This document shows, piece after piece, positions 41,211-50,561 of a DNA stretch of 64,000 bases. The DNA is taken from contig NZ_BDBE01000027.1 in NCBI RefSeq assembly GCF_001612825.1, positions 81,576 through 145,575 on the forward strand, written 5' to 3'. The position numbers and the translations under genes are program-made. The stretch comes from Nocardia caishijiensis NBRC 108228. Its GTDB lineage: Bacteria > Actinomycetota > Actinomycetes > Mycobacteriales > Mycobacteriaceae. Each line of letters opens with the position of its first letter. Position 1 is the stretch's first letter. The notes below the pieces were generated by a model. It did not search any database. It had not been told where the DNA came from and was given only the letters and a program-made list of their open reading frames with translations.

Positions 41211-43001
41211 TCAGCGGTCCTGCGGCACCGGCTCCAACAGCTGCGGACGCGGCTCCGGCGCGGCCGCCCGCAGGGCATCGGCCGACTTGTCGTCGGGTCG
41301 GGTCTGCGACTCGATCTCCGCGCGCACCCTGGCCTGATAGGTCGAGACCTCGCGCTCGATCTCGTCGTCGTCCCAGCCAAGGACCGGTGCGACCAGGTGC
41401 GCGACCTGCTGTGCGCAGTTGGCGCCCCGGTCCGGGTATTCGATGGAGATGCGCGTGCGCCGGGCCAGGATGTCGTCGAGGTGCAGCGCGCCCTCGGCCG
41501 CGGCCGCGTACACCGCCTCGACCTGCAGGTAGGCGGGTGCGTCGGTGATCGGTTGCAGCAGTTCGGGTTTGCCCTCGGCCATGGCGAGCACCTCGTCGAC
41601 GACCGAGCCGTAGCGGTCGAGCAGGTGGGTCATCCGGTACGGGTGGATGCCGTAGTGCTCGGCCAGCTGCACGGTCTGGTTCACCAGCGCGAAGTACCCG
41701 TCGGCACCGAGCAGCGCCACCTTCTCGGTGATCGATGGCGACACCCGCGCCGGAATGTCCTGTGCCGCTTCGTCCATCGCGTCGGCCGCCATCACCCGGT
41801 AGGTGGTGTACTTGCCACCAGCGATGCTCACCATGCCGGGCGCCACCCGCGCGACCGCGTGCTCGCGCGACAGCTTCGACGTCTCGTCGCTCTCCCCCGC
41901 CAGCAACGGCCGCAGGCCCGCGTACACGCCGTCGATGTCGGCGTGGGTGAGCGGGGTGACCAGCACTTCGTTCACCCGGTCGAGCAGGTAGTCGATATCG
42001 GCCTTGGTGGCCGCCGGGTGGGCGAGGTCGAGGTTCCAGTCGGTGTCGGTGGTGCCGACGATCCAGTGCGCACCCCACGGAATGACGAACAGCACCGAGG
42101 TGGCGGTGCGCAGGATGATCGCCGCGTCACTGACGATCCGGTCGCGTGGGACCACGATGTGCACGCCCTTGGACGCACGCACATGGAACCGGCCGCGCTG
42201 CCGCGACAGGCCCTGCACCTCGTCGGTCCACACGCCCGTAGCGTTCACCACCACGCTCGCGCGCACCTCGGCGGTTCGCCCGTCCTCGGTGTCGCGCAGT
42301 TTCGCCCCGACCACCCGGTCGGCCTCGCGCAGCAGCCCCACCACCTGGGTGGACGTGCGGATGACGGCGCCGTAGTGCGCGGCGGTGCGGGCGACGGTCA
42401 TCGTGTGGCGGGCGTCGTCGACCACGGTGTCGTAGTAGGTGACACCGCCGACGAGCGCGTCGCGGCGCAGACCCGGCGCCAGCCGCAGGGCGCCGTGGCG
42501 GGTCAGATGATGCTGTCCCGGAACGGATTTCGCGCCACCCATGGTGTCGTAGAGGGTCAGGCCAGCGGCCACGTACGGTCGTTCCCACAGCCGGTGGGTG
42601 AGCGGATACAGGAAACGCAGCGGCTTCACCAGGTGCGGTGCCAGTGTCGACAACGCCAGCTCGCGTTCCTTGAGCGCCTCGCGCACCAATCCGAACTCGA
42701 GCTGTTCGAGGTAGCGCAACCCGCCGTGGAACATCTTGGAGGAGCGGCTCGAGGTGCCCGAGGCGAGGTCTCGCGCCTCGACGAGGGCCACCGATAGACC
42801 GCGAGTCGCCGCGTCGAGCGCGATCCCCGCGCCGACCACACCGCCGCCGATGACCAACACGTCGAACTGATCCTTGCCGAGCCGTTCCCAGGCCGTGCGC
42901 CGGTGCTCGGGGCCGAGCTGACCGGGGCCGAGCCGGTCCCGCTTTCCGCCCGCGACCAACTCACCAGGATTCAGGAACGGAAACTCCGGTGTCTGCGACA
43001 T
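41211..43001 (-). CDS. glpD: Aerobic glycerol-3-phosphate dehydrogenase
   Basis: GlpD oxidises glycerol-3-phosphate to dihydroxyacetone phosphate with FAD, feeding quinones at the membrane. The 596-residue protein has the FAD loop DVLVIGGGVVGAGIALDAAT near residues 48-67, SSRSSKMFHGGLRYLEQLEF near 85-104, and VVNATGVWTDEV, ending with a C-terminal helical domain (ANCAQQVAHLVAPVLGWDDD). Start has GAGGAG six bases upstream. It is divergent from glpK across 235 bp, pairing uptake phosphorylation with oxidation. It corresponds to Rv3302c (glpD2). Confidence 0.94.
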   Translation of the reverse strand: MSQTPEFPFLNPGELVAGGKRDRLGPGQLGPEHRRTAWERLGKDQFDVLVIGGGVVGAGIALDAATRGLSVALVEARDLASGTSSRSSKMFHGGLRYLEQLEFGLVREALKERELALSTLAPHLVKPLRFLYPLTHRLWERPYVAAGLTLYDTMGGAKSVPGQHHLTRHGALRLAPGLRRDALVGGVTYYDTVVDDARHTMTVARTAAHYGAVIRTSTQVVGLLREADRVVGAKLRDTEDGRTAEVRASVVVNATGVWTDEVQGLSRQRGRFHVRASKGVHIVVPRDRIVSDAAIILRTATSVLFVIPWGAHWIVGTTDTDWNLDLAHPAATKADIDYLLDRVNEVLVTPLTHADIDGVYAGLRPLLAGESDETSKLSREHAVARVAPGMVSIAGGKYTTYRVMAADAMDEAAQDIPARVSPSITEKVALLGADGYFALVNQTVQLAEHYGIHPYRMTHLLDRYGSVVDEVLAMAEGKPELLQPITDAPAYLQVEAVYAAAAEGALHLDDILARRTRISIEYPDRGANCAQQVAHLVAPVLGWDDDEIEREVSTYQARVRAEIESQTRPDDKSADALRAAAPEPRPQLLEPVPQDR

Positions 43002-43224
43002 GCTCGACTCCTCGCCGCCGACCGTGAACGGCCGGTCCCAGCCGACAGTTGGGTCCAGACGCCGGGCACGCCCCGGCGCCGCCTACAGGCTAAACGTAGT
43101 GGCCACCCGGCGGGTGGGACGAACCCGGCGAGGCGCGCGCCTGAAATTCGGTCCTCGCGCCCAGCGCGCCGACTTCGGCTCGTCCTCGGCGACAAAGCTC
43201 GCTACGACAACCCGCGCGGTTGGG

Positions 43225-43230
43225 TAGCCT
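43225..43230 (+). promoter_or_regulatory. -10 hexamer, leaderless promoter of glpK
   Basis: TAGCCT ends six bases before the ATG at 43237. Confidence 0.4.
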
Positions 43231-43236
43231 GCCTGA

Positions 43237-44733
43237 ATGCGTCGCTATGTGGCCGCCATCGATCAGGGCACGACTTCGAGTAGGTGCATCGTCTTCGACC
43301 GGCAGGGCCGGATCGTCGGGACCGCGCAACGCGAGCATCGGCAGATCTTCCCCAAGCCCGGCTGGGTGGAACACGATCCGGTCGAGGTGTGGCGCAATAC
43401 CGAATGGGTGCTCGGCGCGGCGCTCGGCACCAGTGGCTGCTCGGCGGGCGACCTGGCCGCCATCGGCATCACCAACCAGCGCGAAACCACCGTCGTGTGG
43501 GACCGGACCACCGGCGAACCGGTGTACAACGCCATCGTCTGGCAGGACACCCGGACCGATCAGTTGTGCGCCGAGCTCGGCGGCGAGCAGGGGCCGTCGA
43601 GGTACGCCGACCGCACCGGGCTGCCGCTGTCGACCTATTTCGCCGGACCGAAACTGCGCTGGATCCTCGACAACGTGGACGGGGCGCGGGACCGGGCGCA
43701 AGCGGGCGACCTGTGTTTCGGCACGATGGACACCTGGGTGCTGTGGAACCTCACCGGTGAGCACCGCACCGACGTGACCAACGCGTCGCGCACGATGCTG
43801 ATGGATCTGCGCACGCTGCAGTGGGATTCGCGGATCTGCGCGGAATTCGACGTGCCGATGTCGATGCTGCCCGAGATCCGCAGCTCATCGGAGGTCTACG
43901 CGGAGATCACGGCCGGGCCCTTCGCGGGCGCACCCGTGGCGGGCATTCTCGGCGACCAGCAGGCCGCCACCTTCGGGCAGGCGTGCCTGTCACCCGGCGA
44001 GGCCAAGAACACCTACGGCACAGGCAATTTCATGCTCCTCAACACCGGTACCACACCGGTGTTCAGCAAGCACGGGTTGCTCACCACCGCCTGCTACCAG
44101 ATCGGCGACACCCCCGCGGTCTACGCGCTGGAGGGGTCGATCGCGGTCACCGGTTCGCTCGTGCAGTGGTTGCGTGACAACCTCGGCATCATTTCCTCCG
44201 CCGCCGAGGTGGAGCCCCTCGCCCGCAGCGTCGCCGACAACGGCGGCGCCTATTTCGTCCCCGCGTTCTCCGGCCTGTTCGCCCCGCGCTGGCGGCCCGA
44301 CGCCCGTGGGGTGATCGCCGGCCTCACCCGCTTCGTCACCAAGGCCCATCTGGCCAGGGCCGCACTGGAATCCACCGCCTTCCAGACCCGCGAGGTGGTC
44401 GACGCCATGCGCGCCGACGCCACGGCCCAGCACCTCGACCTCGAACTCACCACCCTCAAGGTCGACGGCGGCATGACCGGCAACGACCTGCTCATGCAGT
44501 TCCAGGCCGACATCCTCGACGTCCCCGTCGTCCGCCCGGTGGTCCGCGAAACCACCGCCCTCGGCGCCGCCTACGCCGCGGGCCTGGCGGTGGGCTACTG
44601 GTCCAGCCTCGACGACCTGCGCGCCAACTGGGCCGCCGACCACACCTGGACCCCCGACATGCTCGAAGACGAACGCACTCAACGGTATTCGGAATGGAAC
44701 AAGGCCGTGGAACGCACCTACAACTGGTCCTGA
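43237..44733 (+). CDS. glpK: Glycerol kinase
   Basis: GlpK phosphorylates glycerol with ATP. The 498-residue protein of the FGGY family starts [20 protein letters not shown] (phosphate-1 loop), has [20 protein letters not shown] near 83-102, the glycerol contact region [34 protein letters not shown], and [20 protein letters not shown] near the C-terminus. A GlpF channel gene is not adjacent. It is divergent from glpD and followed after two bases by a TetR gene, likely a local regulator. Confidence 0.95.
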   Translation: MRRYVAAIDQGTTSSRCIVFDRQGRIVGTAQREHRQIFPKPGWVEHDPVEVWRNTEWVLGAALGTSGCSAGDLAAIGITNQRETTVVWDRTTGEPVYNAIVWQDTRTDQLCAELGGEQGPSRYADRTGLPLSTYFAGPKLRWILDNVDGARDRAQAGDLCFGTMDTWVLWNLTGEHRTDVTNASRTMLMDLRTLQWDSRICAEFDVPMSMLPEIRSSSEVYAEITAGPFAGAPVAGILGDQQAATFGQACLSPGEAKNTYGTGNFMLLNTGTTPVFSKHGLLTTACYQIGDTPAVYALEGSIAVTGSLVQWLRDNLGIISSAAEVEPLARSVADNGGAYFVPAFSGLFAPRWRPDARGVIAGLTRFVTKAHLARAALESTAFQTREVVDAMRADATAQHLDLELTTLKVDGGMTGNDLLMQFQADILDVPVVRPVVRETTALGAAYAAGLAVGYWSSLDDLRANWAADHTWTPDMLEDERTQRYSEWNKAVERTYNWS

Positions 44734-44735
44734 CC

Positions 44736-45347
44736 GTGGACGACCGCCCGCGCAAACTGCCACGTCAACGCCGGGCGCGCGAAACCGTGGAAACGCTGCT
44801 CGAGGCCGCCGCCCAGGTGTTCTCCCGCGAGGGCGCGGCGGCGACGACCAACCGGATCGCCGAGCGGGCAGGCGTCTCCATCGGCACGCTGTACCAGTAC
44901 TTCCCGAACAAGGCGGCCATGCTGCGCGCACTGGCCGAGCATCATCTCGTCGCCGCGGGCACCGAACTCGGCGAGGTGTTCGCTCGGTTACGGGCCGAGG
45001 AACCGTCGTTCGACGAGACGCTGCGCGTGCTCGTGACGGCGGTCGCCGACCTGCATCGCGACCGCCCCGCGCTGCACGCCCTCATGCATCGCGTGGCACC
45101 GCGCCTGCCCGCGGATTGGGAGGCGGTGCGGGCCTTCGAGGATCACGTCGTCGCCGAGGTGGAGTTCCACCTGCGACGATGCGAACGCGGCGGGCCGGAC
45201 CCGCAGCTCACGGCTCGCACGCTGGTCCACGCCGTCGACACGCAGGTGCACCGCGTCATGACGCGACACACCATCGATGCCGACGCGCTGTTGGTGCTGG
45301 CACGACAGTTGCTCCCGCCGCCGGACGGACGAACCGATCTCGCCTGA
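44736..45347 (+). CDS. TetR family regulator downstream of glpK
   Basis: The 203-residue protein has the TetR domain: RETVETLLEAAAQVFSREGA, then TNRIAERAGVSIGTLYQYFP and NKAAMLRALAEHHL near residues 36-69. The C-terminal part resembles the TetR_C domain found with LHRDRPALHALMHRV. GTG at 44736, two bases after the glpK stop, suggests translational coupling. It may control glycerol genes, though no operator palindrome is evident in the glpD-glpK gap. The gene's stop codon is immediately followed by that of the convergent hydrolase. Confidence 0.87.
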   Translation: MDDRPRKLPRQRRARETVETLLEAAAQVFSREGAAATTNRIAERAGVSIGTLYQYFPNKAAMLRALAEHHLVAAGTELGEVFARLRAEEPSFDETLRVLVTAVADLHRDRPALHALMHRVAPRLPADWEAVRAFEDHVVAEVEFHLRRCERGGPDPQLTARTLVHAVDTQVHRVMTRHTIDADALLVLARQLLPPPDGRTDLA

Positions 45348-46259
45348 TCAGGGTGTGCGGACCGAGGCGTTGATCGCCCGCAGCGTGTCCGCGAGCTGGG
45401 TGAGGCCTGGTTCTTCGACCGGGAAATGACCGCATCCGTCGAGCAGGACCGTTCGCGTGTCGGCGGCGATCCGGTCGAGGAACCGCACGCTCAGTTCCGG
45501 CGGCGTCCACCGGTCCAGCGCCGGGTGGACCAGTGTCACCGGCGGACCCTGGTAGTCCTGCGGCGGTGTGTGTTCGTAGCAGAGGAAGTCGGTGAGAAAG
45601 CCGAGGGGGATTCGCACGCCACCGCCCCTCGGGTCGCTGCCGCAGTGCCGCGACAGCGCCGGATCGAGACTCATGTTCGCCATGTCGACCAGCCACCGGA
45701 TCGGCAGCCGCACACCACCCGCCACCCGTCCCGTTCCGCGAACGACGCCGGTCGGCAACGCGCCCAACACCTTCCAACGCGCTGCGGCCCGACGCGCGGC
45801 GGGATCACCGGGGTCGAGCAGACACGTCGCCACAACGTGCGCGACCCGTCCGGTCCGGGCCGCGACCTCGTAGGCGAGTATCCCACCGATACTCGCACCG
45901 AACAGCACCAACGGCCTGCTGTCGGATTCGGCTTCCGCACAGACGAACTCGCTCACGAGCTCGACCCAGTCGCGATACCGCACCGATCCGGGTCTCGGCT
46001 CGACGGTGTCACCGTAGAGCGGTAGATCGAGTGCCGCGACCGAAACACCCTCCCCCGCAGCGATTCCCAGGAGCGGCCAGACCAACCCCGCATGCCCGCC
46101 CGCCCCGTGCAAGGCCAACATCCGAACCGTGGCCCGGGCAGGCTCCGCCCTGGCCACATGCACCCGGCGCCCGCGCCACTCCCACCATGTCGACTGCGGT
46201 TCGATGACCCTGTCGCGGTACCGGGCAGGCAGAAACCGCAGATAACTCGAATACTCCAT
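45348..46259 (-). CDS. Alpha/beta hydrolase
   Basis: The 303-residue protein has an alpha/beta-hydrolase core: VRMLALHGAGGHAGLVWPLL near residues 45-64, VAALDLPLYGDTVEP, the nucleophile elbow LVLFGASIGGILAYEVA near 118-134, TLVHPALDRWTPPELSVRFL with an acid, and TVLLDGCGHFPVEEPGLTQL with the catalytic histidine. Start MEYSSYLRF at 46259 follows a G-rich stretch; longer starts are possible. Function unassigned. It is a single gene between the TetR gene and the aminotransferase gene. Confidence 0.82.
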   Translation of the reverse strand: MEYSSYLRFLPARYRDRVIEPQSTWWEWRGRRVHVARAEPARATVRMLALHGAGGHAGLVWPLLGIAAGEGVSVAALDLPLYGDTVEPRPGSVRYRDWVELVSEFVCAEAESDSRPLVLFGASIGGILAYEVAARTGRVAHVVATCLLDPGDPAARRAAARWKVLGALPTGVVRGTGRVAGGVRLPIRWLVDMANMSLDPALSRHCGSDPRGGGVRIPLGFLTDFLCYEHTPPQDYQGPPVTLVHPALDRWTPPELSVRFLDRIAADTRTVLLDGCGHFPVEEPGLTQLADTLRAINASVRTP

Positions 46260-46446
46260 GCCCCCAGGATCCCGACCAGCACACCCGCCGCCAACTCGCT
46301 TTCGCGAGCAGATCAGAGCGCCGAAAATACCCACTGATCAGCGCGAATGCGGGGCAGCGATTTCTGTGCTCGCATTTCGAGCAGGGTGAGACCTGCTCCA
46401 GTGCCCGGCCACCGGGATCGGTCTCGAGCCCATCCGGCAGCGGGGA

Positions 46447-47622
46447 TCAGGCGGCGGCCTTTGCCAGGCGGTGGACGGCTTCGGTGAGGGTGGGTTCGTC
46501 GGAGGTGGTGAAGCACAGGCGCATGGAGGCGTGGTAGGCGTCGGTGACGGCGAAGGCCGAGCCGGGGACGTAGGCGACACCCGCTTCGAGGGCGGCGGGG
46601 AGGAGCGAAGAGGTGTTCGTGGCGTCGGTGAAGTCGGCCCAGATGAACATGCCGCCGGTGGGGTCGGTGCAGTGGATCCGGTCACCGAAGGTGGCGCGCA
46701 GGGCGGTGACCAAGGCGCGGGCGCGAGTGCCGTAGGCGGCGCGGACAGTGGCGACGTGGGCATCGAGCCAGCCGGTGTCGGTGAGCAGGTCGGCGGTGAT
46801 CTGGTGGGTCAGGGCCGAGCCGCACAGGTCGGCACCCTGTTTGAGGAGTTCGACCGCGCGACAGACTCTTTCGGGCGCGATCAGCCAGCCGACGCGCAGG
46901 GCGGGGGCAAGGATCTTGGACACGCTCGACAGGCGGATCACCTGGGAGGAGTAGGCGGCGACCGGCGCCGGGGCGGGCTCGTCGAAGCTGAGTGCGCCGT
47001 AGGGGTCGTCCTCGATCACCCAGAAGCCGTGCGCCTCAGCGAGTTCCGCGAGTCGGCGACGGCGCTGCGGCGCGAGCGTGACCCCACCGGGATTGTGGAA
47101 GTTGGCCACGGTGTGGACCACGGCCGGACGCTCACCGGCGGCCAGCAACTCCTCGAGCACGTCGACGCGCAGCCCGTCGGCATCGAGTGGCACGGCGACG
47201 ATCCGCGCACCGGCGGCCCGGAACACCTGCAGCGCACCGACATACGCCGGGTCCTCCACCACGACCAGCGCACCGGGATCGAGCAGCGTCTCGGCGAGCA
47301 GCGACAGCGCCTGCTGGGAACCGTGGGTGATGAACACCTCGCCGACCGGCACCTCGCGGCCGATCTCGGCCGACGCGCGGGCCGCGATCACCGCACGCAG
47401 CGCGGGCCAGCCGGGCGACTCGGTGTACTGCAGCACCGCCGGATCGCGCAGGGCGGTCTCGGCGGCGGCGGCGATCCGCTCACCCGGCATCAGCGCCGCG
47501 TCGGGCAGGCCACCGGCGAGGCTGATGATCTCGGGTCGTGCGGTGAGTTTGAGCAGGTCCCGGATCGCCGAACTCTGCAAACCGGCGAGCTTGCCCGCCA
47601 ATGCGGGACTGGTCAGCGACAT
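46447..47622 (-). CDS. PLP-dependent aminotransferase (class I/II, 2-aminoadipate type)
   Basis: The 391-residue protein is a fold-type I aminotransferase resembling LysN/2-aminoadipate transaminases and the MocR-associated group: IISLAGGLPDAALMPGERIA near residues 33-52, FITHGSQQALSLLAETLLDP near 95-114, VVEDPAYVGALQVFRAAGAR, IEDDPYGALSFDEP and the PLP lysine in IRLSSVSKILAPALRVGWLI near 225-244. GGAGG lies five bases before the ATG. With the lysine catabolism genes 15 kb away it could act on 2-aminoadipate, but this is only a guess from sequence type. A palindrome lies about 75 bases upstream. Confidence 0.85.
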   Translation of the reverse strand: MSLTSPALAGKLAGLQSSAIRDLLKLTARPEIISLAGGLPDAALMPGERIAAAAETALRDPAVLQYTESPGWPALRAVIAARASAEIGREVPVGEVFITHGSQQALSLLAETLLDPGALVVVEDPAYVGALQVFRAAGARIVAVPLDADGLRVDVLEELLAAGERPAVVHTVANFHNPGGVTLAPQRRRRLAELAEAHGFWVIEDDPYGALSFDEPAPAPVAAYSSQVIRLSSVSKILAPALRVGWLIAPERVCRAVELLKQGADLCGSALTHQITADLLTDTGWLDAHVATVRAAYGTRARALVTALRATFGDRIHCTDPTGGMFIWADFTDATNTSSLLPAALEAGVAYVPGSAFAVTDAYHASMRLCFTTSDEPTLTEAVHRLAKAAA

Positions 47623-47694
47623 GGAAACCTCCGGGAACGCCAGGGGACGCGATGACCAACGATCCCACAGCGCTCACCAGAATATGAAATTGTT

Positions 47695-47711
47695 GTCCCA
47701 TAGAATGGGAC
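47695..47711 (-). promoter_or_regulatory. Palindrome upstream of aminotransferase
   Basis: GTCCCAT-N3-ATGGGAC overlaps the stop codon of the 495-aa gene and is followed on the minus strand by AT-rich DNA containing TATTCT, a candidate -10. It may be an operator for the aminotransferase or a small terminator for the upstream gene. Confidence 0.4.
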
Positions 47712-49198
47712 TACGGAATGGCGGTGATGGACTTGACCTGCCACTTTCCTTCGGTCTGCGTGGTGACGATCTCCTGTTTGTACACGTTCGCCGAACCGTC
47801 GGGATGCCACTCGCGCAGTTCCACGTCGTAGATGCCGAGGGTGGTCTCACGCATCTTCACGCAGTGCTTGGTCCCGGCCGGGATCTGCTCGTCGATGGCC
47901 TTCTGGATGACGTCGGCGGGCGAGATGTTCACCGCGTCGGGCGCCACGAACTCACGCACCCGCGCGCCGGAGCGTTCGACGTAGAAGCCGTACTGGAAGC
48001 CGAGGATCGCCTTGGCGCCGGAGGAGGTGTCGCCCGCGCCGTTACCGACCGTGACACCCGGGTCGGCGGCCGCCCGGCACTCGGTGCCCGCGGCCGCCGA
48101 GGTGACCGGTGCAGCGGTGGGGCCGGGGTCTTCCCCGCCACCGCGTTTGACCAGCCCGATGGTGAGCACCAGCGCGACGACCAGCAGCACAGCCGCCGCG
48201 ACGCCGCCGATGATCCAGCGCATCCGGTTGTCGGGCTCGGAGGTCTCCGGGACCGGCGCGGCGGGGGTCTTCGGGGCGAGTCTGCGGGCGATGGGGTCGT
48301 CGGCCCAGGACAGGCCCGGTTCGGGCGGTTTGGGAACGCCGCCGTCGTCGTCGGGGCTGTTCCACCAGGCGCGGTCCTCGGTGTCGTTGCCCACGACCGG
48401 TGCGCGTGGGGGTTCGGATATCCGCTCCGGCTCGGGGACTCGCTGTTGACGCGGCGCGGAGCCACGCCGGATGACCTCGGTCTCTTCCTTTCCGGAAGTG
48501 ACGGGCACCGAGTCGCCGAACACCGAGCCACCGGCGGCGGGTGCCTCGGCACCGAAACGCACGGTCGGATCGGCGGGCGGTGCCGGACGCGCGGGCGGCG
48601 GCGCGGACACGGCGTCGCCGAAGACCGACGCCGAAGACCGTGGCGCGCCAGGATTCGCCGGCGGCGGTGTGGGGCCACCGAAGGCAGTGGTCGGTGTCGA
48701 ACGATGCGGCGGCACAACAGAATTTGGCGGCGGTGGCGCGGACACGGCCTCGCCGAATACCGATGTCGGCGCCGAACGACGAGGGGGCACACCGGAATCG
48801 GGGTTACGCGGCGGCACCTGAGCGGTTGGCCCAGCCGGTGGTGCGGAACTACCGGGCGGACCGGCGGGCGGCGCGGCGCCCGGCACGGGACCGGCAGGCG
48901 GCACACCGGACGGGACCGAACCGGCAGGCGGCGCACCGGACGGGACCGGGCCAGCAGGCGGCGCGGCGGGCGGCCCACCGACCGGTGCGCCGAACGGCCC
49001 GGGAGCAGGCGCGGAACCCGCCTGCGCGGGACGCCAACCCACCTCCGGCAGCGGCCCCGGCAGGGCGGGCGGCGGCACGGCGAGGGGACCGCCGAAACCG
49101 GCGTCGTCGACCGGCGGCCCGAAATCGCCTACGGGAGGACCGAATTCACTCGCGGGCCGGTTTCGGCCGCGCTCGTTCTCGTCATCCTCGGTGGCCAC
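47711..49198 (-). CDS. Proline-rich single-pass membrane protein, 495 aa
   Basis: The protein has a cytoplasmic N-terminal region of about 310 residues rich in Pro, Ala and Gly, with imperfect ten-residue repeats of the form PPAGPVPSGA and three copies of SVFG(D/E)(A/S)V. One membrane helix follows (IIGGVAAAVLLVVALVLTIG near 325-344), then an extracytoplasmic domain of about 150 residues ending FYVERSGARVREFVAPDAVN ... HCVKMRETTLGIYDVELREW and VKSITAIP. This outer domain recurs in Nocardia and Mycobacterium proteins of unknown function. GTG at 49198 has AAAGGA upstream. It lies 72 bp downstream of another proline-rich exported protein, likely in one transcript. No function is assigned. Confidence 0.6.
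   Translation of the reverse strand: MATEDDENERGRNRPASEFGPPVGDFGPPVDDAGFGGPLAVPPPALPGPLPEVGWRPAQAGSAPAPGPFGAPVGGPPAAPPAGPVPSGAPPAGSVPSGVPPAGPVPGAAPPAGPPGSSAPPAGPTAQVPPRNPDSGVPPRRSAPTSVFGEAVSAPPPPNSVVPPHRSTPTTAFGGPTPPPANPGAPRSSASVFGDAVSAPPPARPAPPADPTVRFGAEAPAAGGSVFGDSVPVTSGKEETEVIRRGSAPRQQRVPEPERISEPPRAPVVGNDTEDRAWWNSPDDDGGVPKPPEPGLSWADDPIARRLAPKTPAAPVPETSEPDNRMRWIIGGVAAAVLLVVALVLTIGLVKRGGGEDPGPTAAPVTSAAAGTECRAAADPGVTVGNGAGDTSSGAKAILGFQYGFYVERSGARVREFVAPDAVNISPADVIQKAIDEQIPAGTKHCVKMRETTLGIYDVELREWHPDGSANVYKQEIVTTQTEGKWQVKSITAIP
48830..48970 (-). repeat. 30-bp tandem repeats coding PPAG decapeptides
   Basis: Within the 495-aa gene, about four imperfect 30-base units each encode PPAG followed by six residues such as PVPSGA or SVPSGV. 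They are a likely place for copy-number variation. Confidence 0.6.
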
Positions 49199-49270
49199 AG
49201 TCCTATCCTTTCCCCAGGACACACGTGTGGGGCGGTCGCCATCCGACCGCCCCACACGACGTACTGCGTG

Positions 49271-50344
49271 TCAGTACTGGAGCGAGCCACCCCACTGAGT
49301 GGTGACACCCGCGACGTTGATCGTCTGCAGCAGCTCCCCCGGCACCGGAAGTGTAGCCTTCGCGGCCGCCTCCATCGCGGCGGCACCACCCGGCTGAGCC
49401 TTGATCCAGTTCTCGACCGCAGCCTTGGCCAGGTTGGCCTGGGTGGTGTCGAGGACGGTGACCATGGTGTTGTCCGGACGGCCGTCGCCACCGTTGAAGG
49501 TGGTGACCTTCACGGAGTTCTCGCCGACATATTCGACCGCGACACCGGCGTCACCGAAGCCACCACCCGGCATGCGGTAACCGATGGTGCCGACGTAACC
49601 GGAGGCGTTGTTGTAGTGGTGGGTGTTGGCCAGCACACCCGGCAGCAGCGAACCGCCGTCGACGGTGACGCCGACTTCCTGGTGCGGTCCGTCCATCTCG
49701 ACGACCGGCGCGGCGGGCGCGTTGGCCAGGCGCGGCGCCTGCCACGCGGGCTCCTGCGCTTCCTGCGGCTCCTGCACGAGGGTCTCGGGACCCCCTGCGC
49801 CCGCACCGCCCTGCGCCTGCGGCGCGGCGGGCTGGTTCTGCGAAGGCTGCGCGGGCGTCTGCTGGGCGGGGGTGCCGCCCTGCTGGCCCGGCTTCGCCTC
49901 TTCTTCCGGCTTCTCCGGGTTGTTCACCGCGGGCTGCGCCGGGTTGTTCTGACCGGCCTGGCCCGGCACCGGCAGCGGCGCGGTACGCGGCGTGGTGGTG
50001 ACACCCGGCTGGCTCGGCGTCGGCTTGGCCTGCTCCGGCTCACCGGGCGCCGGGGTGGTGACACCCGGCTGCGCCGGAGTCGGCTTGGATTCACCGGGCT
50101 TGACGTTCTCCGGGGTTTCCGGCTTCTGCTCGGGAGTGACGGTTTCCGGCGTCTCTCCCGGCTGCTGGCTCGGGGTCTCGGTGCCCGGCTGCGCAGGAGC
50201 CGGAGTCGCGGGCGTGGTCGGCTGGTCGCTGGGGACCGCACCGGCCGGAGCCGCGAGGAGGGTCGCCACGGCCGCGGCGGCGGCCAGGGGCAACGACGTG
50301 CTTGCCATCGCTCGCTGCGCCCGACTCGGCTTACGATGCTTCAC
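49271..50344 (-). CDS. Exported proline-rich protein, 357 aa
   Basis: The protein has a Sec-type signal region (RAMASTSLPLAAAAAVATLL, cleavage likely after APAGA near residue 35), then about 150 residues rich in Pro, Thr, Gln and Glu with the repeat KPTPAQPGVTTPAPG / KPTPSQPGVTTTP, and a folded C-terminal domain of about 150 residues (GPHQEVGVTVDGGSLLPGVL, ANTHHYNNASGYVGTIGYRM, then ATLPVPGELLQTINVAGVTT). The layout suggests a wall-spanning or wall-bound surface protein in which the proline-rich stretch crosses the envelope. GTG at 50344 is chosen. I do not recognise the C-terminal domain. Confidence 0.65.
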   Translation of the reverse strand: MKHRKPSRAQRAMASTSLPLAAAAAVATLLAAPAGAVPSDQPTTPATPAPAQPGTETPSQQPGETPETVTPEQKPETPENVKPGESKPTPAQPGVTTPAPGEPEQAKPTPSQPGVTTTPRTAPLPVPGQAGQNNPAQPAVNNPEKPEEEAKPGQQGGTPAQQTPAQPSQNQPAAPQAQGGAGAGGPETLVQEPQEAQEPAWQAPRLANAPAAPVVEMDGPHQEVGVTVDGGSLLPGVLANTHHYNNASGYVGTIGYRMPGGGFGDAGVAVEYVGENSVKVTTFNGGDGRPDNTMVTVLDTTQANLAKAAVENWIKAQPGGAAAMEAAAKATLPVPGELLQTINVAGVTTQWGGSLQY

Positions 50345-50561
50345 TTTTCGCCAATCCCTTTCCCGGAGGGAATCCCCCACAATCCACCACGCGCTCGCAT
50401 TCGAACGCGCCTCGGCCGTGAGTCAACCATATGAGCGCGAGACAGGCAACGCGGCAGTAAGTTTCGGTTCCCCGCCCGATCGACCCGCCGACGGGCCTGT
50501 CGAACAAGGCGATTCGAAACCTCGAACCGCCGTGATTCGCCTCACATCGCGACTGTTCGGG

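Noticed and set aside
43002..43236. GlpR-type operator between glpD and glpK
   Set aside because: No clear palindrome or repeated site was found by eye, although a local regulator is likely.
47078..50434. 1118-codon plus-strand frame
   Set aside because: Antisense to the aminotransferase and the two proline-rich genes; the Arg-rich repeats reflect proline codons read in reverse.
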